Shown: positions 11,050 to 23,697, counted from the stretch's first letter. The stretch is 64,000 nucleotides of DNA from Capitulum mitella (GCA_030062745.1 CP099839.1:7549115-7613114), one strand, 5' to 3'. Program-made: numbers and translations. The notes: generated from the sequence alone by a model not told the origin.

Positions 11050-12290
11050 AACAAGATCTGCGGCGCTTGGCAAGTACACATTCTCATCTCGGTTCCTACC
11101 TTATCAATAACCATATCCTTTCCCCTTCCCAATATGCCTATCGTCCATTCCACTCCACCGAGCACGCTCTCCTCGACGTTGTCGAATGGACGGCTCGGAA
11201 GATCGACGTCGGCCACTTGGCGCCACTGACTTCGATCAACCTGAGCGAGGCGTTCGACAGCGTCGACCACTGGATGCTGCTGAGCAAGCTCGTGCGGTAT
11301 AGCATCTGTTCAGGTTGGTTCAGCAGCTACCCCTCTGGCCGCTCCCAGTTTATCCGTAGCGGCACCTCCAGACCTCCTCTATCCCATGGAGTCACTCAAA
11401 GATCCGTCATGGGTCCAGTCCTTTTTTCTCATTTTTGTAAACGTAAATCCTGCCTCCTAACCAATGGTCGGCTCCTATCATATGCCGATGACACCCAAAT
11501 CCTGGACTCAGCACCCTCAGACCCCGATAAAAAAACAGCGTAAAACAAACAGCGTAAAAATAAGCTCAGGAAAACTTGTTTCATTCTTCTCTGAACACAA
11601 AATGCTCTCGTTAAAGCCTAACAATTCACTGTCCGAATGAGTGATATCGATATACCGTCTCAGAAATACACAAAAGTACTGGATGTTTTCCTCGATCAGC
11701 CCACGTGCTGGGAACAACACATCTCTTCCGTGGTCCGGCGATCCACTGCCATCCACCTATCCCTTTTCTAAATTCGTCCTCACCTGGCCCAAGACATCCC
11801 AAAAATCCTTGTCTAGATCCATGTCTTCCCCCACCTCCAGCACTGCTCGGTCAATCTGGGGTGGACCTAAACTGCAGCCTGCCGCCTTCACCGCCTACAG
11901 CAGACCATCCACTCTGCAGCCAGATTGGTCGCCGGTCCGCGCCGCGGTCAACACTGCACTCCCACCCTCGGCGCCTTGGCTGGCCCAGATAGCAACTGAT
12001 GGAGCGCCGCGATGCAGTGAACGTGTACCGCGCGCGCCGCATGTCTCCGCCGCCCCTTCCTCGCGGCGGCGCATGTTTCGCGCGCGTAGCGCTGCGTCTG
12101 AGCGCCAAACGTGCGCTGCCGCTGCTGGCGTCACCGTCCTTCACTTGCCGCGCGTCCGTCTCGCTGCCATGCAGCCGGTCTTCTCGTACAGGGCCGCTGC
12201 CGCCTGGAGCAGGCCGCTGTGGCACTTGAGAGGCCGCCTCGCGGCAACGAATTGTTAAAGAATGCCTCAGAACTGTGCCCACCGAAGTCG
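11050..12290 (+). mobile_element. L2/CR1-clade non-LTR retrotransposon, RT fragment
   Basis: Frame 11050-11543 encodes reverse transcriptase motifs in family order. SPSQYAYRPFHSTEHALLDV comes first, then INLSEAFDSVDHW (the catalytic LDLSKAFD-type block), GVTQRSVMGPVLF, and YADDTQI with the catalytic YADD. A second frame continues with the thumb-like DIDIPSQKYTKVLDVFLDQP, IRPHLAQDIPKILV and LHRLQQTIHSAARLV. A third ends with the C-terminal block LPRVRLAAMQPVFSYRAAAA near 12160-12200. In-frame stops and at least two frameshifts make it non-functional. The 5' half, including any endonuclease, is missing, as in typical 5'-truncated copies. Confidence 0.85.
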
Positions 12291-13799
12291 GTGCTGTTGA
12301 CTGTGGGGTCAGCGATGGGGGTACGGGGAGGGTGCTGGGGTTGGGGCGGGATGGGAGTATTTTGTAATGCGAGATGCGCTTTAGGTGTTTCTGTTGTTTT
12401 GACTGGGCCCTAAAAGCCATTGTGAAGAGGAGCCCTAACGAGCCAATACAACTGACCAATACCTATAATTTACGCATTCGTATGCCTGTCACGCAAAATG
12501 CCACACGCACCTTTTCCTTAAAAAAATATTATATCCATCGTCTTATCGTCACGTAAGTCCACGCAGACCAGGGACGTACCCAGAGGGCCACGAGGGCCCG
12601 TCCCCAAGGCCAAGCGGTCTGCACTAGATATATGGCGGTTTCGCAGGAATACAGAATAGTGGTGATATATATATGTTGGAAAAGCAAACGTTACCTGCAT
12701 TCGTGAAGGCTAAAGATAAGGCCTATTGCATAACATTGCTGCTTTTCCCTATAAATTTTGTCATATTCCAGTGGCATATGACAAAATTTGGCATTCCCCC
12801 ACGCTGAAGAAAATCCTTGCTATGTGCCTGACGTAGACGCTGCTAAAATAAAGCCAACTGACAATCTAAATGTGTAAGGCAAACGGGGCCCGTTTGCCTG
12901 TTTGTTGTAAGGACGCCCAGCCTCTGCGACTCACGAGTCCGTGTCTTCAGTCAAGTACTGTGTCTCGTCGGGCGTCAGTCGGTCGTCTGATGGGATCGGT
13001 ATGGTTAGATGTGGAGAAACGGTTGCGTTTTGTTCGCGGATAAAGGCAGCATTTTGCGATGCCAAGTCATGAAGCAGAACCTTATATATGAGCACACTTT
13101 CTCGGTTCTCCAGTTGCGTTAAAGAACTTGCGATAAAAGCTTTTGCCTTTACCAAACAACAGAAGGCTCCGCAATAATGTTGCCACCATTTCGTGCGACT
13201 ATTTTGCCCCCCCCCAGTTACACAGATTTGCCCCCACTGGGGGGCTAGAGATTTGGCTGGGGGGCTGAGCCCCCCCCCCCCAGTTACACTGTTAGAGGCC
13301 CTGGCTGGAGTCAGTTGTGTTGTCCTACGTACCAGCTGGAGTGAGTTTGTGTTTTTTAAGTTTGTGTTTTGATATCAGTTTATACATATATCTCTTAAAA
13401 CCGAAAAGGTTTAGGACCGCGTAGTTCTGTTTGCTTTAGATGAAAATAAAGATGTCTTTTTGTAATGGCAGTGTTTCAATCTGCACATTGGACAAAGACA
13501 ACTACCAAGACACTTTGAGTGCTAGAATTGAAAACTGAAATGCTTGCCATGTTATGAAGGGAAGGGGGCAACTTGATCATCATGTTTCATGAATGATACT
13601 ACCAGAGATTGCCTTTTAATGAGGAGCAGCATACATCTGCATATTTAAAAGTTAAATGATTAGCAACAAGCCACCAGGACGAAGCTAGAAGCGTAAATCA
13701 GGACTGCTGTCACCAGTAATAGCGGATCTGCAAGAGCAGAACATTGACCAGTGCGGAAATGACGGCGGGTGGGAGGCGCCCCCAAAACAGCGTCTAGGT
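12291..13799. other. Unassigned stretch with MITE fragments and G/C runs
   Basis: 'cagggacgtacccag' near 12569 resembles a CAGGGGCGTAGCCAGG-type transposon terminus. A small hairpin pairs GGCAAACGGG with CCCGTTTGCC near 12877-12898. Between 13204 and 13300 there are two copies of a poly-C, 'agttacac' and 'ggggggct' unit that look like MITE ends. A 74-codon minus ORF at 12931-13155 is unremarkable. Confidence 0.35.
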
Positions 13800-15111
13800 T
13801 GTTTATTGGGCTATTTTACGACGCTCACGACTGCCAGGGTCATTTCGCGTCGCAACCTCTCTCGTCGGTTGTCGCGAGGGACGAAAGCAGCAGTGCTTAA
13901 CGATCATTGAAACGTGTAAGTCCCACCTGATTGAGGGATCGAAGAAGAGCCTCAGATTTCTGGCCCCCAAAGCGGGGACTAAATCATGATCGCGGAATTT
14001 TATTTCGATGTCAGGGACGATGCGCAGATTTTGTGGGCTGCCCCAAAGCATATGTTGGGTCTTGGTGACGTTTTCTTCGAGTTCATTAGCTCGGAACCAA
14101 ATGTCGAAGGAGGCCAGAACTTGTTCCGTGTGAGCGACGACGCTTTGAATTTCAGACTTCTTGCCGCTGACCAGAATCTGAATATTGTGGGTCAGTGAAA
14201 CTTGACACTTTGATATGGTCCCGAAGGTATGCAGAAAACCAGGATGTATCGATACCATGAAATCTCAATTCTGACAGCAGCCTTGAGTGGTCTATCACAT
14301 CGAAACATTTGCTTCAAATCCAGGAGGCAGACAAGGGACACCTCTCCTTGATCACATGCGGACAGGATCTGGTCAGATATGGAGGTCATCGCCGCTTCTG
14401 TCGAGTCACGGGGAAGAAAGCCGTGCTGAGCAGAGGAGAGGAGATGGTGTTCGGAAAGATAACTGTAGATCATCTGGTGGACGGCACGCTCTCCAGTTTT
14501 GGCTATGACTGGAACGATGGAGATAGGACGGAAATTGTAAGGGTCAGAAGGATCACCGGACTTGAAGATATGGCGGACGAGTGAGTGCTTCCAGGATTTC
14601 GGGAACATCGGAATGGGATATGCTGGAATTGACCAAATGCATGAGCACTTCACCAACCGAAACAAAACACGTCCGAAACATGTGGATGCTGCTGCCTTCT
14701 TCACCGTAGGCTGACGAGCCGCTCATCCGAAGATGATTGCTCTCAGCTCAGACAGTGACAACGGCCTCAGGACGAATGCGCAGGCACCCACACGCGGCGG
14801 ACGGCAGGCAATATCCGGCGCCGCCCCAAGCTCTGTACCTCGCCAGCCACGTGCGGGCCTACGCCGACAAAAAAGATCTGTTGTGTTCGTCGACTGTAGT
14901 GCCGCTGACGTACGTCCCGCCTGTTCACCGTCAACGATCGTTTACTGCCAACGATCGGCCTAATGTGTCGCCACATCGACTTCCGTCCATCCTCACGGAT
15001 GTGCCGCTCGACATCATCACGGCTGTCACACCTGATCGCGGAACGGCCAAGAACAACCATGCGACCTGGAAGTTTTCTTTGTTTTACTTGAGGAAACTTA
15101 AAAAAGATCAC
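13800..15111 (-). mobile_element. L2/CR1-clade non-LTR retrotransposon, longer relic
   Basis: Read on the minus strand, 15111-14767 encodes the region between endonuclease and RT. It includes MWRHIRPIVGSKRSL and FFVGVGPHVAGEVQSLG, both characteristic of L2-like elements. 14704-14192 encodes the RT fingers and palm: FPKSWKHSLVRHIFKSGDPS, YNFRPISIVPVIAKTGER, LLSSAQHGFLPRDSTEAAM, and a damaged catalytic block LVCLLDLKQMFRCDRP. 14258-13803 encodes the downstream part, where the YADD region is degraded but FRANELEENVTKTQHMLWGS and LRLFFDPSIRWDLHV remain. Frameshifts separate these segments. Its 5' edge is almost at the TTAA of the next element (15115). Confidence 0.85.
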
Positions 15112-15118
15112 GGTTTAA

Positions 15119-17540
15119 CCCGCGCAGTGGAAGGGGGTTTCGCACTAACGCGCACTGGAAGGATCTAAAAGTGCCCGCGCCCCCCCTCCCCCGATCTCGG
15201 CAACAGAAGGACATGAAGCTGCTAGAGACATGAAATTTTATGGACAAGGTGGAACTGTAACGATTTGCATTGTGTGAAATTTTCATGATCCTAGGTCGAT
15301 ATCTTCAAGGCCAAATGGGGTGGAAAAGGTCAACTTTGGGCACCTTCTCGGTCCGTACAGGCCATTCCGTACAACTTTTCGAAAGAAACGGGAAAAGGGT
15401 GTTTGTTTGGCCGTTAAAACGTGGAATAATAAAACTTGCATTCATTTGGCGTCTTGACGTTGTGACGATTTTGGGTCAAGGTCATGCCAGGTCATTGACC
15501 TATGGCGTCATTTTTTCGTCTTTTGCAGATCAGATTTCGAATAACACGGGGCAGTTTGAGAGTAAATGGGGCCGCAATATGTATCTTTTGGCGCATTTTC
15601 CTTGAAGGTAGCCAACATCGGTACATTTGATCACTTCCAGATCCATTCCATACTTCCAGCGTTTATATTTATGTATGTATATATACATATATATATATAC
15701 ACATATATATATATGCGTACATAAATATACACTGCTGGAAGTGACCAAATTATATATATATAAGGTGAGGTCAATGACTTGGGTCATGTCAAACAGGACC
15801 ACCTCCAAAAAACTGCGGTCGGTCATAACTTTGCGAAACGACATAACAAATTGAAAACATAAGTGTAAGTAAAACTATACATGGGCTATAAGGCGACGGC
15901 CTCAGATTTTGTGTTCGACATCAGATCATTGACCTAGGGTCGCAAAATTTGGCCTGGGCTCTAGGATTGCTGCCATTTTGGACAACTTGTGCCTTCTACA
16001 TTGGGATTTAGGAAGTTTGGAAACTTATATACTCTTCTAAGAAAACGTCATTAACCAGGCACCGCCTGACGTGTTTTCGTACCCGCGACCAGCTGGAGAG
16101 TGTCAGAAAGAGCACCCACCTACTTCCCCCCCCTGTTATCCCAGGATCTGTCAGATCTGAGCTGTTCTACCACCAATCAACAACCTCGAGTCTTGCGATT
16201 CAGAGAATACTATGTTAGTCCTGGTCATATGACTGATGACGTCACAGATCACGTAAAACGCATAACACGACGTCGGAAAAACTGACATCAGTTTGCACCT
16301 CGTCATCGTTAATAGTGGTCTTGGAACCTTCAGTCGGGTATCAAACAAAACGTCACAATCTTCTGCACCAAATGCATGCAAAAATGTTAAAAAATGCCAG
16401 GTCATACTCAGCCTAGGTCAGGCAAAATATTGGTCTTACCTTACATGCGAAAGATAGATATTTACTCGCAGCCGTTTTGATACTCGTGACAAAGAGAATG
16501 AAAATGTGACCTTATCACCAGTTTTGCATTATCTGCGTTTCATCCAGTCAAGGTCAGTCCAGGTTCAAGTCAGACAAGACTGCATTAGTCTTCCTGACAA
16601 AGAGTATATTACTCGCTACGATTCTTAACTACGTCAAGAAGAGAACTGAAATGACATCTCGTGATAACTAAATATGCTCTGTCTGCTCTTAAGCGGGCCA
16701 AGGTCAAGCCAGGTCAGGACAAAAAGTCATTTTTCTTTTCCTGACTAGGAACGATAATTGCTGTCTGCTACTGCTGAAAGGTTTTCCAGACAGACAATGT
16801 TGTTTCATTTCGTTTTGACATCTACCTATGACGCGATCTGACCTGACATGACCTCACGTTACATTTGGTCGTCTTTGCTAAGAAGCGCATATAGAATTGC
16901 CTGTCTGACTTGAACGATAGGGAAAGTCAGCGGCAAGAACTTCTATCAGCCACAATGCGAATCAGTCCAACTGTCATCGAGGATGTCAGCTAACATGATT
17001 TCTGATGTTGACATGTCACGACTGTATATCCTTTCGGGGCCCGTTTCCCATGCAAATGCAAATAATCCACATATTATATTCGCAAATATTATCAATAAAA
17101 CGAAGCATGTTCACGCCACCGCCTGAACAGGCAAAATATGCATACAAGGGTTAAATTATGACGTCATATCTCCATGACCTGACATAGTATAAAGATGGAT
17201 TGTCAAAATATGTAGAATTAATTGAATTAATTGAATTGAATGAACAGATACTGAAAATTTGGCTGGGCTGACTCTAATGGTCCAGAAGTTATTGAAGATA
17301 AACTGAGGGTGCCCTATTTCACACCCCACAGACGGTGTCGCGTTAAACTTTTGAGTGACCTCCTTGAAATGACCTGGGATCAGGTCAAGGTACATTAGGT
17401 ACGAAGTACTAAGCCTGTGCACCCCTTTGTGAAAACAGATTCTTTTCACGTTCCATTCCTTATTTTACCCACTAAATGCTCTCAAAAAACAGTTCTACAG
17501 TTCCGACTGCCGGTCAAATAAATCAGAAGGTCAGGGTCAA
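15119..17540 (+). mobile_element. AGGTCA-rich region beginning with a family T left end
   Basis: TTAA (15115-15118) is followed by CCCGCGCAGTGG, a G-run, a C-run and 'gatctcgg', the order seen at family T left ends. The following 2.4 kb holds the densest set of AGGTCA/TGACCT words in the window, for example near 15478, 15500, 15768, 15925, 16400, 16555, 16690, 16845, 17365 and 17530. The matching right end is not evident: a plain GGGTTAA occurs at 17148-17154 without the hairpin. It may be a composite of several elements. A (TA)n/CA tract sits at about 15665-15765. No gene seen. Confidence 0.45.
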
Positions 17541-18218
17541 GGTTAGATTAATTGTCAGTGCCCAATTCACTCAGGCTCAATGATAAATGTTTGCAAAAAA
17601 TTATGTTTTGAAAACGTAGGTCAATGAAAACTATTTGGTGTTTTTCAGGCGCTGTTTGACGTAAATTTTGTTTCAACACATGTTTGAATCGCTTAGATGT
17701 AAGCTGTAACAACCTTCTATGCTTTGAATACTTTGCTATATATGAAATATTGGAGCGCACATTGGCTTCGTACATTTTTGGTAAGGAGCATTCCACGCAA
17801 GAGTCAACCGAAAATGTTGACGAACTGAGAATGTTGTTAATTATACATACTAATCATTGTCCCAAAACTACTCCCTTTACAGTGACCAAAATTTCAACTT
17901 TCTTCGATGCATGTTTGGTGAGATTGCGTACCGAAAGCTGACCTCGTTCGCCGCTTCTCCGGTTCCGGGGTGGCCGACAAAATAACACAACGGCGAGAAA
18001 CAATTTAGGTGCGTGTGACGTGAAGCCATGAAACGTCATGGCCGGCTGAAGCTTTATTGGACGTTTCCGGAAGCACGTGAGCACAGCGACAAAACAGGTC
18101 GGAATTGCTGAGATACAGGCCACACGTGGTGCATAGTAAGGTGTGTGTTACGAGTAGCCAGGTACTCATACGGTTGGTGTAGGCCGCACGTCGAGATGTC
18201 GTTTCGGCCACGTCGATG

Positions 18219-18385
<167 letters not shown>

Positions 18386-18599
18386 GTCCCTGCAAATGAT
18401 TTACGTTTCATCAGTTTTGAACTTCATTTGCCCTGTTTTTTCCAACGATATAACTTGAAACGGATACAAGGTACGTCTGTCTTAGTCACGGCGTCTACAA
18501 GTTCAGTTGTTTAGGGGCACCACACAGCCCCTCTCCGGTAAAAGTTTGGAAGATATAATCCTCGCAAAAGGCGGAAGCAATGCTCTGCGAGTTGACAGG

Positions 18600-18985
18600 A
18601 AACAGACTGAGTCGCTGAGAAAATGCTTCCATAGGTTCGGGCGCCTTGAAAATTCGCACGGTATACACAAACGTTGGAACTCCGTTTGACGTTTGATGTG
18701 CTACTAACTGTCGTTTTAAGTGTCATTTTTTCTAGGTATTGATTAGGTGCATGACTATCATGCCAGTACAAAATCTACGCTTTTCCGAGTTTTGCCAATT
18801 TTTTCCTTTAATTTTTGTTCGTTTTTAAAAATGTTACCAGTTTTGAGCCCTACTCCTCAATGTCTTCACTATGTGTAAGTTTCATCGTCCTACAACATAC
18901 GTCACGGAAATTAGAGAAGGGATGTTCAAACCCCCCCCCCTTTCTTGGTACGGGATAGAACGATCCGACACGTGGTACGGGCGGG
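18600..18985 (-). mobile_element. Probable family T fragment
   Basis: A C10 run at about 18931 is followed by 'cgggcggg' directly against TTAA (18986-18989). This matches the outward order of a family T left end in minus orientation. The interior is only weakly similar and the opposite end is not found, so the left limit is a guess. Confidence 0.35.
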
Positions 18986-19231
18986 TTAAATTCCATTCTC
19001 GTTCTTATGTTCTTGGCATACGCACTGGGCTGCCTTCATGTACAACAAGGCAGACTGAAATTTGGGCTTGACAGGGTTCGTTGCCAGGGACGACGGAATG
19101 ATGGTGGTAACCGTCTCATAATAAAGTGGAAGAAATCAAGCATGGCTGGAGATGCCGGTGGGTGGGATGCAAAGGTCTGGACCCCGCTCCCCATATATTT
19201 GAAAGTTTGAATATTAGACCTAAGGCAATTA

Positions 19232-19797
19232 TTAAAAAAAAACGGTCTGAAATCTCATGCGGACCCCAATAGTTTTTGGAAATCTCAAGCAATGATGAAT
19301 GAAGTAGCACAGTGAATAGCCTCCCCTTGATAATGATGCACAGGATGTGGTCATTGGCTTTGATTGGACGAATCGAACGCATGGGGGCCAGCCAGTTCGT
19401 GCAAAGCCGTTATAACAGCGAAAATCCGCGACGGAAGTGGAGAAAGAAAGAGAACGACACGTAATCGAACTTGTGGCGCGGTGCGAATAAATCAGCGCGA
19501 GCAGTTGTGAGGAATTCAGCCTGCCCCTCCGTGGCTCGTTCCGGCGGTCGCTCTTCGACCGGCGGGCACCGCCGGCCAGTCGGTCCGCGCCGGTGGCCGT
19601 CGCGCGAAGAGGATCGGACGGGACGGCCAGCACGGTCCGGTGGCCGCCGCGCGAAGGCACGGAGAACATCGCCGCACGTAGACGGCCGAGCGGTGCTGGC
19701 CACGAAAATCGCCGCCGAACGAAACGTCGGAGCAGTTCACTCGTCCACTCCAGCGCCTCAGGCAGACCGGAGTCCCGTGGCGAGAGGCGGTGCAATA
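19232..19797 (-). CDS. GC-rich open frame, hypothetical
   Basis: A 188-codon minus frame is preceded by TAA. It has no ATG for its first 43 codons; the first is MFSVPSRGGHRTVLAV. The upstream two thirds, covering the CpG island at 19450-19800, uses G/C-ending codons. The tail loses this bias, so an exon may end near 19400. No domain is recognised. A tRNA B-box-like GGGTTCGTATTCC lies at about 19811-19825 on the same strand. Confidence 0.22.
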
Positions 19798-20269
19798 CTT
19801 ACGAGAACGGGAATACGAACCCGGGTATTCACTCCACTGGGGACACCTTACCCTCACTCTCGGCCGCCTGACAACGCAACCGCGCACACCGCCGGTGAGG
19901 CAGGGTGCTGGTCGCCTGACGCGCCGCGCCCTGTGTGGGATATGTGTGACACCCTGGATGCCCCGTGGAACATTGCCTTTCCACCAGAACGTTTAGGTTT
20001 ATTCCCACGTAACCTGCGGAGCGTAAGAAGTAGTTCGTTCGTCGGCTGCGGTGGCGGGTTAGGTTCATTAGGTCAACGGCAGGGGTATGGTTTCCTATCT
20101 CTTTAAGAGTGCCCGGGCACCCACAAAGCGGAAATGGGCACCCATAATACGACTTGGGCACCTATAACTTAAATTATGTTTAAATGACGATAATCACATA
20201 AAATCGATTTTATCAGCAAGAATCGGAACTTATTTACTTCACTGCTACCCACCAGTTGCTTTTCCTCAT

Positions 20270-20429
20270 CACAGGCGCAGCCAAGGGAGAGCCGGGGAAC
20301 CTCCCCCTCCCTTAAGCCTTCGTGTTTCGTGAAAACCATTGCACATCGTCTTTCCGGCAGGCGGTGTTCGTATGATTTCAGTTCACACTGAGCTCCGCCC
20401 TCGTTAAGAAAATCCTGGTTGCGCCCCTG
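20270..20429 (-). mobile_element. 160-bp hAT-like MITE inside family U copy 2
   Basis: The termini are imperfect inverted repeats: CACAGGCGCAGCCAAGG on the left, and the right end inverted to CAGGGGCGCAACCAGG. The flanks TTCCTCAT and TTCCCCAC match at 6 of 8 positions. Family U copy 1 has an uninterrupted sequence at this point (near 8320), which confirms an insertion. Confidence 0.65.
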
Positions 20430-21099
20430 TTCCCCACAGCCCTCTCAAGTAAAACTTTGTCAAACCGGGTCCTGGAGCAAGGTCTTCCATTAGGAGGAAT
20501 GCATCTCCTCAGATTGTGATTTTTACCTGTACACGTGTGACTGAAGAAGACATTTTTATGAACGAAATCGTAGGTGCTATTCATTTTTGGCAACTTGCTC
20601 GCGTTTGCTCATATTTTACTGAGGTAAGTACGCTGGCTGCCAGCCCAAGTTTAATCTATTTTCCCCACTTTCTTTTCAACACTAAAATCATCGATAAAAT
20701 GTGTTAGCGTATCGTTAGCCTCAGCGATGTCGAAGCTGACAGCCGTTGACGAACACCGAAATTATGATAGTGGCCATCATGGTTTCAGGCAACTACCGTT
20801 GCAGTCCCATGAATTTTCCCGCAGGTATGCATTACGTGAATAGGTCGAAATACGTTAGTGTTGTTTGTCAAAACAATCGTCGCTGCCGTTTATAACCGTG
20901 TCTGGTACAGCTAGGCAGACCGGTGGGTAAGCATCGGGTGCGCCCAAAGTTTACCTACGTATGCATTTTCTGTTCGCTGATTATTTCCTTGGTCTAATAC
21001 TGTGTTATTGTATTTCGAGTACTGCTAACACTGTCGATAAATACAAAAACTAAAATACATGAAATATTGGTCTAAGATGGCCAGAATACACTTAATTTC

Positions 21100-21129
21100 C
21101 ATAATTCACAACCAGTGTTGTGAATTATG
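21100..21129. repeat. Perfect 13-bp hairpin
   Basis: CATAATTCACAAC and its exact complement are separated by CAGT. It lies within family U copy 2. Copy 1 has only a degraded version, so this may be a local change rather than a conserved structure. Confidence 0.8.
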
Positions 21130-21725
21130 TTACATAAATATTCCACGGAGCATTTTTGCGATACCGGAAAATAGATATATTCCCTTTGAGGACGTCGCCG
21201 CCATAAAGCCATCCATGGTTGATGAAACGCATCCTTCTTTCAATCACAATCCGTAATATCTTTTCAAATTTATTTCTCTGAACTTTAGGCATAACTTAGG
21301 TACTTAGATAGATATTTAGGCATAGACGCCTGCCGACCCCCCCCCCCTCCTGACTCGTAATGTCTGAATGTACCCATATGCGTTTTGGGCACCCACCAAG
21401 TACGTAGCCAGGATTTTCCTCAGGGCGGCCAAATGTCAGATTTTGTGATGTGCCACTGGCATAGGACGACATTTGTGAAAAAAACAGCAATTTTATGTAA
21501 TTCACCTCATATTTAATGCACAGAAAAATATATAATGTTTGCTCTTGCAACATATATATGATCATTATTCCGTATTCGTACGAAATCGCCATGTATCTAG
21601 TAAGAACCGCTTGGCTCAGGGGGGGGGCATGTCCCCAATGGCCCCCTTGGCACTGGTCCCTGGCACCCACAGTCCATTTATCCAGGGTTATCCTGCATGA
21701 TCAGAGTGTTAACATTTAATTGTGT

Positions 21726-22564
21726 AAATACACTGTATTCGTGTGTTGAAGTGTGTGTGTGAGTGAATGTGTGCTATGGGTAATATACCTGCAATGACAG
21801 TCGGACTTTGAGACAAATGCCGGTGAGCCGCTCTATGATGCGGATACAGAGGGAGAACAGAGATAGCTACAAAACCTTCCTTATGCATAGGGAGCGCACC
21901 CCCCCCCCCCCCCAGGCGTTGCCTTCTATGATATACAAAGTAACTGTTGACTGAATCATAACAAAGGCAGCCATTGGACAGGCATATTTCTTCATACAGT
22001 ATGCTTCCATCCCACTGGGACTAGCTCCCCCCGGTGGCCTAGGTGCGCCCCTGCACAGGAAATCCGAAACGGCTACGGATGGCCGGACCTGGAAACTGAG
22101 GTAATGTATCGAAACCATTCTGGAACTAAATGTTGATGAGGTAAATCAAGTATATGCATTGATGTAACGGGCGAATGGTAGATCATGGCAGAGGGTCCAC
22201 CCCCCGTCCCATGGCAGGCTGGAAATGCTGGTAGTTCGGATAGTGGGATGGTAGGCAAGGAATCAACGCAAAAGAAAACCCAGTTGCGGCATCTGTCGGC
22301 CGAGACCTGATTACGACTGCAACGACCGACGCCTGGCGGCCAACGCTCCAGTGCAACGGACAACTTGCTTCCTCTTGGCAGGCCGTAAATGCATGCATTT
22401 CTTGACTGCAGACGTTTCAGTAATTTTGTCAGCACATCAGCTCCCTAATTCATTGCAAAATAACGAATTCACCAACGTCATAAGAAAATCGCGCAGCTGT
22501 GGAATAGTCCTTGACAGCGAAATTCGACGTAGCTGTCGTAACTCTGGTAAAAAGTACGACACCT
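21726..22564. other. Unassigned stretch with poly-C MITE ends
   Basis: A C15 run near 21900 and 'ctccccccggtggcctaggtgcgcccctg' near 22025-22054 look like termini of a G-run MITE (inverted CAGGGGCGCACC). A 120-codon minus frame at 22073-22435 has no recognisable domain. Confidence 0.35.
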
Positions 22565-22568
22565 TTAA

Positions 22569-23697
22569 TCCTCGCCCGGCCGGGGGAGGGCGAAATTCGC
22601 CTCCCCCTCAAGGTTTTCCGGCGTAGCGAAAAAGACGGCAGCGTGCAGTGCTGCGACATTTTCAGTACCTTTTCTCTAATCTGTTTTGCATGCAGTATGG
22701 AAATTCCAAGGAGGTTAGATCACTAACCGAGGTCAGGCCAAAGAGGTCGGCCTCCAAAAACTGCAACTCTAATCACTTTTTAGGACTGGACAGATTTGTA
22801 TGAAACTTACAGAATTAATAGAATGCAATAAACATAACAACTTGTTTGCCTCGATTTTTTGGAAAACTGAAGGTGAAGAACCTCGGGTTAGGTCCCTTTT
22901 TGGACACTTTTTGATATTTGGCTAAAACGTCGGCGAATTTTTGCGGGGTTTTCATGCTCAGATATTGTCAAAAGCATGGCCAATAACATATCCTACCACC
23001 ATATTACCAGAGTACGCGTGACCTTGGCTCAGGTCATGGCCTCCGATATGGGTATCTGTTGCCTGCAACATACGATTTCCGTGAAACGAAAACTGCCTGC
23101 CTAAAAACCGTAATTTATTGTTTCCCAGGGTAGAAGTAGACAATGAAATCAATTTCAGCGCAAAAATAATCCTATATAAGGTCACCGTAGGTCATCAGAG
23201 GTCAGTGACATCTGATGACTTCTCTTGACTCAGGCTGACCTTCAGGGCAGTGCAAAATGATTATCAAGTGTTCCACTACGCCACGGGCATCATTTGCAAT
23301 CCAGCTTTTTACCAAAACCACCGGGTAAGTCGAGGCGCGATACGTCATAATGGCGCCGCAAGCATGCATGAAAATAGGCCGTGGCTTGACATGACGTCAT
23401 TGATTAATTGGGCCATTCGCGCTATTAATGTGCAGGGCATATTATAATAATCATCTTACTTCTTCACCAAAATGAAGATCACAACTTCAATTTCCTTTTT
23501 TACCGCACTTCCTCTCTAGCTCAGTCTAACCTATCACGACCTCTGAAGATTTCCATATTTTCCCAAGTTTACAAAGTTATCGTTATTCGACTCGCCGTGA
23601 TAAGTTTCTTTGCTGGTATCTGTTTTTTTTTCCTGTGCGACGCACAGAACCTGTGATCCTGAGGCGAATGGTATTTTGAGGCCCTGCCGGGCGCGGG
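22569..23697 (-). mobile_element. Family T element, near full length (1.13 kb)
   Basis: Flanked by TTAA on both sides (22565-22568 and 23698-23701). The minus right end has 'ggccgggggagggcgaaattcgcctccccct', a G-run/C-run hairpin. The left end has 'gccctgccgggcgcggg' before TTAA. The interior carries AGGTCA words near 22730, 22750, 22890, 23020, 23180, 23195 and 23204. No long ORF. Both the TTAA duplication and the terminal G triplet fit a piggyBac-type non-autonomous element. Confidence 0.7.

Larger units (their letters stand above)
20080..21425 (-). mobile_element. Family U element, copy 2, with an internal MITE
   Basis: The reverse complement of copy 1 aligns along its whole length and lacks the insertion at the copy 1 MITE site: the word 'atattttactgagg' near 20614 is continuous. 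The end near 20080 reads CAGGGGTATGGTTTCC. The other end grades into 'gggcacccaccaagtac' near 21400, next to a separate CCAGGATTTTCC-type MITE end. A C10 run at about 21340 corresponds to a G-run at 3171 in copy 1. No coding capacity. Confidence 0.6.

Noticed and set aside
11851-12459. 202-codon minus frame over the RT C-terminus
   Set aside because: It is antisense to the recognised L2 frame, which explains the sequence better.
18180-18215. Second hammerhead-like GAAAC box ('gtttcggccacgtcg')
   Set aside because: There is no CUGANGA partner within range on the minus strand.
19790-19885. tRNA-like B box (GGGTTCGTATTCC) on the minus strand
   Set aside because: Only six of seven acceptor pairs can be made, the body is about 59 nt, and no proper D or anticodon arm folds. 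At best it is a SINE trace.
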